Shown here: one piece after another, positions 22,590 through 25,028 of the stretch
Layout: every line of letters starts with the position of its first letter
How positions within the stretch are numbered: the stretch's first letter is position 1
Assembly: GCA_039930945.1 (NCBI GenBank)
Contig: JBDTSW010000020.1
Location: 1-25,028, forward strand
Direction: 5' to 3'
Length of the DNA: 25,028 bases
DNA from: JBDTSW01 sp039930945
GTDB taxonomy: Bacteria; Actinomycetota; Thermoleophilia; Solirubrobacterales; 70-9
Notes under the pieces: model-generated
Told to the model about the DNA's origin: nothing
Database searches by the model: none
What the model saw: the letters and a program-made list of their open reading frames with translations, nothing else
Translations under genes and position numbers: made by a program

Positions 22590-23066
22590 ATGCAGAAGAT
22601 CAAAGAGGCCGCGTCCGAGTTTCTGGCCAGCAAGCGGGTGGCGGTGACGGGCGTCTCCAGAGAGCCGAAGAGTCACGGAGCCAACATCGTCTACCAGCGC
22701 CTGCGCGAGCGCGGCTACGAGGTCTTCGCCGTCAATCCCAACGCAGACGAGGTCGAAGGCGATCGCTGCCATCACGACCTGGGTTCGATCCCCGGCGGCG
22801 TCGATGCCGTGGTGATCGCGACCAGGCCCGAGACCGCCGAAGAGACGATGCGCGAGTGCGCCGACCTCGCCATCAAGCACGTGTGGATGCACCGCGGCCC
22901 CGGCGCCGGGAGCGTCTCGGAGGCGGCGGCCGACCTCGGCCGCCGGCGCGGCATCGCCGTGATCGACGGCGGTTGTCCGTGCATGTTCGAGCCGACCGCC
23001 GACCTCGTGCACAAGGCGATGCGCGTCCTCTTCACCCTGAGGGGCAGCGTCCCGAAGGAGGTCTGA
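22590..23066 (+). CDS. CoA-binding (YccU-like) Rossmann-fold protein
   Basis: 158 residues, a stand-alone CoA_binding_2 domain. The opening KRVAVTGVSREPKSHGANIVYQRLRERGYEVFAVNPN is the family's hallmark nucleotide-binding segment. It is followed by VDAVVIATRPETAEETMRECADLAIKHVWMHRGPGAGSVSEAA and a Cys pair in the ending VIDGGCPCMFEP. Relatives bind CoA or acyl-CoA as small regulatory or sensor proteins without known catalysis. ATG 22590 is chosen because the Rossmann strand begins 16 residues later and the upstream in-frame sequence overlaps the baeRF gene. It lies 10 nt after that gene and may be cotranscribed or leaderless. Confidence 0.9.
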   Translation: MQKIKEAASEFLASKRVAVTGVSREPKSHGANIVYQRLRERGYEVFAVNPNADEVEGDRCHHDLGSIPGGVDAVVIATRPETAEETMRECADLAIKHVWMHRGPGAGSVSEAAADLGRRRGIAVIDGGCPCMFEPTADLVHKAMRVLFTLRGSVPKEV

Positions 23067-23122
23067 TCGTGGCGGACGCGGCAGGGCTGGCCGGCCCTCA
23101 GGGGTCAAGCGGGTTTGTGAGG

Positions 23123-23195
23123 CACCGCTACGGGGATTCGAACCCCGGTTTCCGGACTGAGAATCCGGCGTCCTAGTCCCCTAGACGATAGCGGC
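23123..23195 (-). tRNA. tRNA-Glu (anticodon CTC)
   Basis: 73 nt on the minus strand. The acceptor stem GCCGCTA pairs with TAGCGGT (G-U at the end), the D-arm reads GTCTAGGGGACTAGGAC, the anticodon stem CCGGA/TCCGG frames loop TTCTCAG with anticodon CTC (23159-23161), and the T-arm has GGTTCGAATCC. Discriminator G. CCA is not encoded. It lies downstream of tRNA-Leu in the same transcription direction. Confidence 0.95.
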
Positions 23196-23246
23196 GTGAG
23201 GGCGCATTCTAGCGAGGGATTTCTGCCCGCCGGGGGCCCGGTTTGA

Positions 23247-23330
23247 TGCGGCTGAGAGGAGTCGAACCTCCACGTCCCGAAGGACACGGCGACCTGAACG
23301 CCGCGCGTCTGCCAGTTCCGCCACAGCCGC
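23247..23330 (-). tRNA. tRNA-Leu (anticodon CAG)
   Basis: 84 nt, with the long variable arm of a class II tRNA (GTGTCCTTCGGGACGT region). The acceptor GCGGCTG pairs with CAGCCGC, discriminator A; the anticodon stem CGGCG/CGCCG frames loop TTCAGGT with anticodon CAG (23294-23296), which reads CUG, the commonest Leu codon in this GC-rich genome. CCA is not encoded. It is the first gene of the Leu-Glu pair, with 51 nt between them. Confidence 0.96.
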
Positions 23331-23342
23331 GGACTGACGCAG

Positions 23343-23348
23343 ATCGTA
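23343..23348 (-). promoter_or_regulatory. Candidate -10 box of the tRNA pair
   Basis: Minus strand TACGAT, 12 nt before the mature 5' end of tRNA-Leu. Only a weak -35 (CTCACG) is found 17 nt further up. Confidence 0.3.
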
Positions 23349-23437
23349 GTGACTCGCCGGGCGGGCGTGAGGGCGTGGCGTCGGCCTCGTCCTCGGCGCC
23401 GGAGGGATCCCGGGCGTAGCGCTCCTCGACCGGCCTG

Positions 23438-23471
23438 AAAACCGAGGGCCCGGCGGTCGCCGGGCCCTCGG
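23438..23471 (-). terminator. Strong intrinsic terminator, 13-14 bp stem plus U-tract
   Basis: Arms 23442-23455 (CCGAGGGCCCGGCG) and 23458-23471 (its exact complement), followed on the minus strand by TTTT (23438-23441). It ends transcripts from the membrane-protein gene at 23609-24202 and insulates the tRNA promoter. The right arm is shared with the hairpin at 24412-24438. Confidence 0.8.
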
Positions 23472-23500
23472 TCTTGCTTGCCGTCTGGTCGTGGAGGTGG

Positions 23501-23608
23501 CTACGCGCCGTCCTCGGAGGAATCGCTGTCGGCCTCGTCGCCGACCACGTCGAACGCGCGGTCGAGCTGGACGTCGACCTGGCTGTAGGCAGCACCCGCC
23601 ACGCGTTT
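23501..23608 (-). pseudogene. Truncated C-terminal copy of the PepSY-like gene, in frame after the membrane-protein stop
   Basis: 23501-23578 matches the last 78 nt of the PepSY-like gene (24475-24552) with a single, synonymous mismatch (CGC/CGA Arg) and the same TAG stop, encoding VDVQLDRAFDVVGDEAD and the acidic end. Upstream similarity stops abruptly and there is no signal peptide or start. The frame continues without interruption up to the TAG of the membrane-protein gene (23609-23611), so readthrough would add 35 residues to that protein. It is read as a duplication remnant rather than a working gene. Confidence 0.7.
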
Positions 23609-24202
23609 CTAGCCCGTTTCGCGCTGCGCGAGCAGCGGCCGCAGGGCCCCGTAGGTCAGCACCAGAAGACCGATTCCGATCAGGGTCATGGCAATCCCCA
23701 TGGCGATCGCGAATCCCGACACCTGCTCTGCGAAGTACGAGGTGTTCATCGCCGTGCCTAGCGCCGTCTGAGTTACCCAGACCTGTCGCTCCGGATTGTC
23801 GATCGCCGTTCCGTCCGCGAGCGCGGCGGTGGTCTTCTCCGCGGGGACTGGCTTGCCGCTCTTCTCGTACACGGCACGCGGCATCTCCGCGAAGACCTGA
23901 CCGTCCGTCGACTCGAGCGCATGGACACGCATGTAGCGGGCGAAGCACTCTGCCTCCGAGCCGGTATCGACCTTCTCGTCGGCTACCGAGCAGTCGGGGA
24001 CCTCGACGTCGGCGAGCCCGGCCTCCTCGAGAGCGGTCTGGGTCTGATCAGGCGTCATGTCCGGTGAGCCGACGATCTGCTCGCCGGCGATCCTGTCGCG
24101 TACTTCGGACCGGCCGTTGGTCCCGACGACAATCGAGCTGACGCCAAGCGCGATCAGGATGAGTCCCGCGGCGACACCGCCAAAAACGAATCCTCGTTGC
24201 AT
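23609..24202 (-). CDS. Two-helix membrane protein of unknown function
   Basis: 197 residues. An N-terminal helix (FVFGGVAAGLILIALGVSSIVVG, 5-27) and a C-terminal helix (FAIAMGIAMTLIGIGLLVLTYGAL, about 164-187) flank an outside domain of about 135 residues with two Cys (PDCSV and AECFARYMRVHALE) that may form a disulfide. The outside part includes MTPDQTQTALEEAGLADV and QVWVTQTALGTAMNTSYFAEQ. The family is not recognised; similar small proteins occur in Thermoleophilia without function. GGGAGG lies 5 nt before the ATG. The gene is bracketed by the 78-bp repeats at 23501 and 24475, which suggests it moved in or was duplicated together with the PepSY-like gene. It may be functionally tied to that gene and the adjacent kinase. 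Confidence 0.75.
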   Translation of the reverse strand: MQRGFVFGGVAAGLILIALGVSSIVVGTNGRSEVRDRIAGEQIVGSPDMTPDQTQTALEEAGLADVEVPDCSVADEKVDTGSEAECFARYMRVHALESTDGQVFAEMPRAVYEKSGKPVPAEKTTAALADGTAIDNPERQVWVTQTALGTAMNTSYFAEQVSGFAIAMGIAMTLIGIGLLVLTYGALRPLLAQRETG

Positions 24203-24313
24203 AAATCCTCCCTGCAGTGCGCTCTCCCTCTTGAGGCTGCGCTATTGAGTTGGCGGCGAACCTATCACCGCCTGGTCTGCGGTCCATCGGCGGACACTTC
24301 GTAAGCTGGCTGC

Positions 24314-24397
24314 GTGGCGACTACGGACCCCCAGGAACCTGGGACGCGCGGGGACCTGCTTGAGGTCGCCAAGCAGGGGGAGGGGCTGAAGGTGTAG
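24314..24397 (+). CDS. Possible 27-residue leaderless small ORF
   Basis: In the 272-nt gap between two minus-strand genes. TAAGCT (24302-24307) is followed by 6 nt and GTG 24314, the same spacing as the leaderless starts elsewhere in the window. The peptide is hydrophilic (VATTDPQEPG, DLLEVAKQGEGLKV) and ends at TAG 24395, just before the hairpin at 24412. No family is recognised. It may be a gene remnant or chance. Nothing else is seen in this gap besides the hairpin. Confidence 0.2.
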   Translation: MATTDPQEPGTRGDLLEVAKQGEGLKV

Positions 24398-24411
24398 ATG
24401 CTCTGAGCGAG

Positions 24412-24438
24412 CGAGAGCCCGGCGATGCCGGGCCCTCG
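24412..24438. terminator. 12-bp hairpin downstream of the PepSY-like gene
   Basis: CGAGAGCCCGGC (24412-24423), loop GAT, GCCGGGCCCTCG (24427-24438), one mismatch. It lies 37 nt past the PepSY-like stop (minus strand) and 15 nt past the small plus-strand ORF, so it could serve both. It lacks a clear U-tract. Its right arm is identical to part of the terminator at 23438-23471. Confidence 0.55.
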
Positions 24439-24474
24439 ATCCAGTTGCTGTTCTCGCCGTCGGGGAGGAGGTGG

Positions 24475-24552
24475 CTACGCGCCGTCCTCGGAGGAATCGC
24501 TGTCGGCCTCGTCGCCGACCACGTCGAACGCTCGGTCGAGCTGGACGTCGAC
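24475..24552. repeat. Direct repeat, copy 2 (partner at 23501-23578)
   Basis: 78 nt with 77 identical positions to 23501-23578, offset 974 nt. Weaker similarity continues on the left through a spacer to the shared hairpin arm GCCGGGCCCTCG, so the ancestral unit included the gene tail plus its terminator. Confidence 0.9.
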
Positions 24553-24810
24553 CACGCTGCCGTCGTCGAGGGTGACCTCGACTTCGTAGTAGCTCTCCTC
24601 GTCGCCTACCTCGGTGCCGCTGACGCTGCCCTGGCCCGTGTGGGCGAGCGCTGCGGAGCCGGCCTTGTCGAGGTCGGAGCCGCTGAGGGCGACATCGGGG
24701 CCCTCGGCCGCATCCTCTCCGCCGCCGGTGGCGACGGCGACGCCGGCGCCGGCGCCGGCGAGGGCCAGGGCCGATGCTCCGACGATCAGGATCTTGTTTC
24801 GCTTGCTCAT
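24475..24810 (-). CDS. Exported PepSY-like domain protein
   Basis: 111 residues. The N-terminus (MSKRNKILIVGASALALAGAGAGVAVAT) is a signal peptide or membrane anchor. The rest is one PepSY-like unit: a helix (SDLDKAGSAALAHTGQGSVSGTEVG) followed by strands (SYYEVEVTLDDGSVVDVQLDRAFDVVG) and an acidic tail (DEADSDSSEDGA). PepSY domains are thought to restrain proteases or modulate signalling at the cell surface, and small secreted ones are frequent next to two-component systems. AAGGAGG lies 6 nt before the ATG. The gene is 82 nt downstream of the kinase stop with the TTTCATC pair in between, so it is probably a target of that kinase's regulator. Its tail is duplicated at 23501. Confidence 0.82.
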   Translation of the reverse strand: MSKRNKILIVGASALALAGAGAGVAVATGGGEDAAEGPDVALSGSDLDKAGSAALAHTGQGSVSGTEVGDEESYYEVEVTLDDGSVVDVQLDRAFDVVGDEADSDSSEDGA

Positions 24811-24864
24811 CTCATGCCTCCTTGGCTGAATTGTCGTTTTCTGCCGGTGTTTCTACGGAGGCCG

Positions 24865-24882
24865 GGTGAAACGACGATGAAA
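24865..24882 (-). promoter_or_regulatory. Direct-repeat operator upstream of the PepSY-like gene
   Basis: On the minus strand TTTCATC (24882-24876), 4 nt, TTTCACC (24871-24865): two heptamers 11 nt apart, 55 nt before the ATG. The half-sites, spacing, order and orientation equal the pair at 21172-21189 upstream of the lipoprotein ATG (45 nt). It is a probable binding site of an OmpR/PhoB-family response regulator. Confidence 0.65.
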
Positions 24883-24892
24883 GCCGCGCGGC

Positions 24893-25028
24893 CTACCGCT
24901 GAGCGGCCGGGACAGTGATCCAGACATCGGCGCCACCGGCGGGGTCGTTGGCCGCGGCGGCCTGGCCGCCATGCGCAGCGGCGATCGCCCGGACGATCGC
25001 CAGGCCGAGGCCGGTCCCGCCTCTGCCG
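24893..25028 (-). CDS. Sensor histidine kinase, C-terminal fragment (cut by window edge)
   Basis: Only the last 44 codons are present. They contain the G2 box of the ATP-binding domain (GRGGTGLGLAIVRAIAAAHGG) and the closing strand GGADVWITVP before TAG 24893-24895, as in HATPase_c kinases of the EnvZ/PhoR type. The sensor, dimerisation and phospho-acceptor parts lie beyond the window, and a response-regulator gene is expected there. The kinase precedes the PepSY-like gene in the same direction. Confidence 0.9.
   Translation of the reverse strand, partial: GRGGTGLGLAIVRAIAAAHGGQAAAANDPAGGADVWITVPAAQR

Noticed and set aside
23209..23595. 128-codon minus-strand frame running across tRNA-Leu
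   Set aside because: It crosses a clear tRNA and a strong terminator and is in a different frame from the PepSY-tail remnant.

Overview
The window looks like chromosomal DNA of a high-GC actinobacterium, most probably of the Thermoleophilia/Solirubrobacterales type. This rests on composition (very GC-rich third positions, which create long open shadow frames), frequent GTG starts, and the gene set: a Trp-less dodecin, an archaeo-eukaryotic release-factor-like (baeRF/VLRF1) protein, a LipG-like hydrolase, MMPL, and Thermoleophilia-type membrane proteins. No phage, transposase, CRISPR or resistance island is visible. The lineage is an inference, not proven from a marker gene.

Layout. 157-3374 (minus): an ABC-F ATPase followed by a sulfide:quinone oxidoreductase-like flavoprotein. 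A perfect palindrome separates them from a divergent plus-strand run at 3419-6209: dodecin, a flippase-like membrane protein, a UlaG-like metallo-hydrolase and an HdeD-like membrane protein. 6226-9926 (minus): an MMPL transporter and a metallophosphoesterase. 9972-14415 (plus): a very large single-frame fusion of aldehyde dehydrogenase with a fatty-alcohol-oxidase-type GMC flavoprotein, followed 4 nt later by an alpha/beta hydrolase. Together these could take an ester to alcohol to aldehyde to acid. 14416-18111: three membrane proteins in alternating orientation, one carrying a PI-PLC-like domain, packed so tightly that convergent stop codons abut or overlap. 18207-19876: a two-gene DrrAB/NodIJ-type ABC exporter. 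19966-20163: a cold-shock protein.

20321-25028 holds what appears to be a small regulatory neighbourhood. A lipoprotein gene, a short leader ORF plus baeRF gene, a CoA-binding protein gene and two tRNA genes (Glu-CTC, Leu-CAG) are followed by a membrane protein, a PepSY-like exported protein and, at the right edge, the C-terminus of a sensor histidine kinase. The same 11-nt-spaced heptamer pair (TTTCATC-N4-TTTCACC) lies upstream of both the lipoprotein and the PepSY-like gene. Upstream of the lipoprotein it is doubled into a dyad facing the divergent baeRF operon. This suggests a two-component regulon whose kinase is at the edge. A 78-bp near-identical direct repeat (the PepSY gene tail) brackets the membrane-protein gene, indicating a recent duplication.

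A theme across the window is leaderless or near-leaderless initiation: a TANNNT -10 box lies only 6-9 nt upstream of the start codon at several genes. The strongest candidates for new biology are the ALDH-GMC fusion operon and the TTTCATC regulon around the PepSY/lipoprotein genes.
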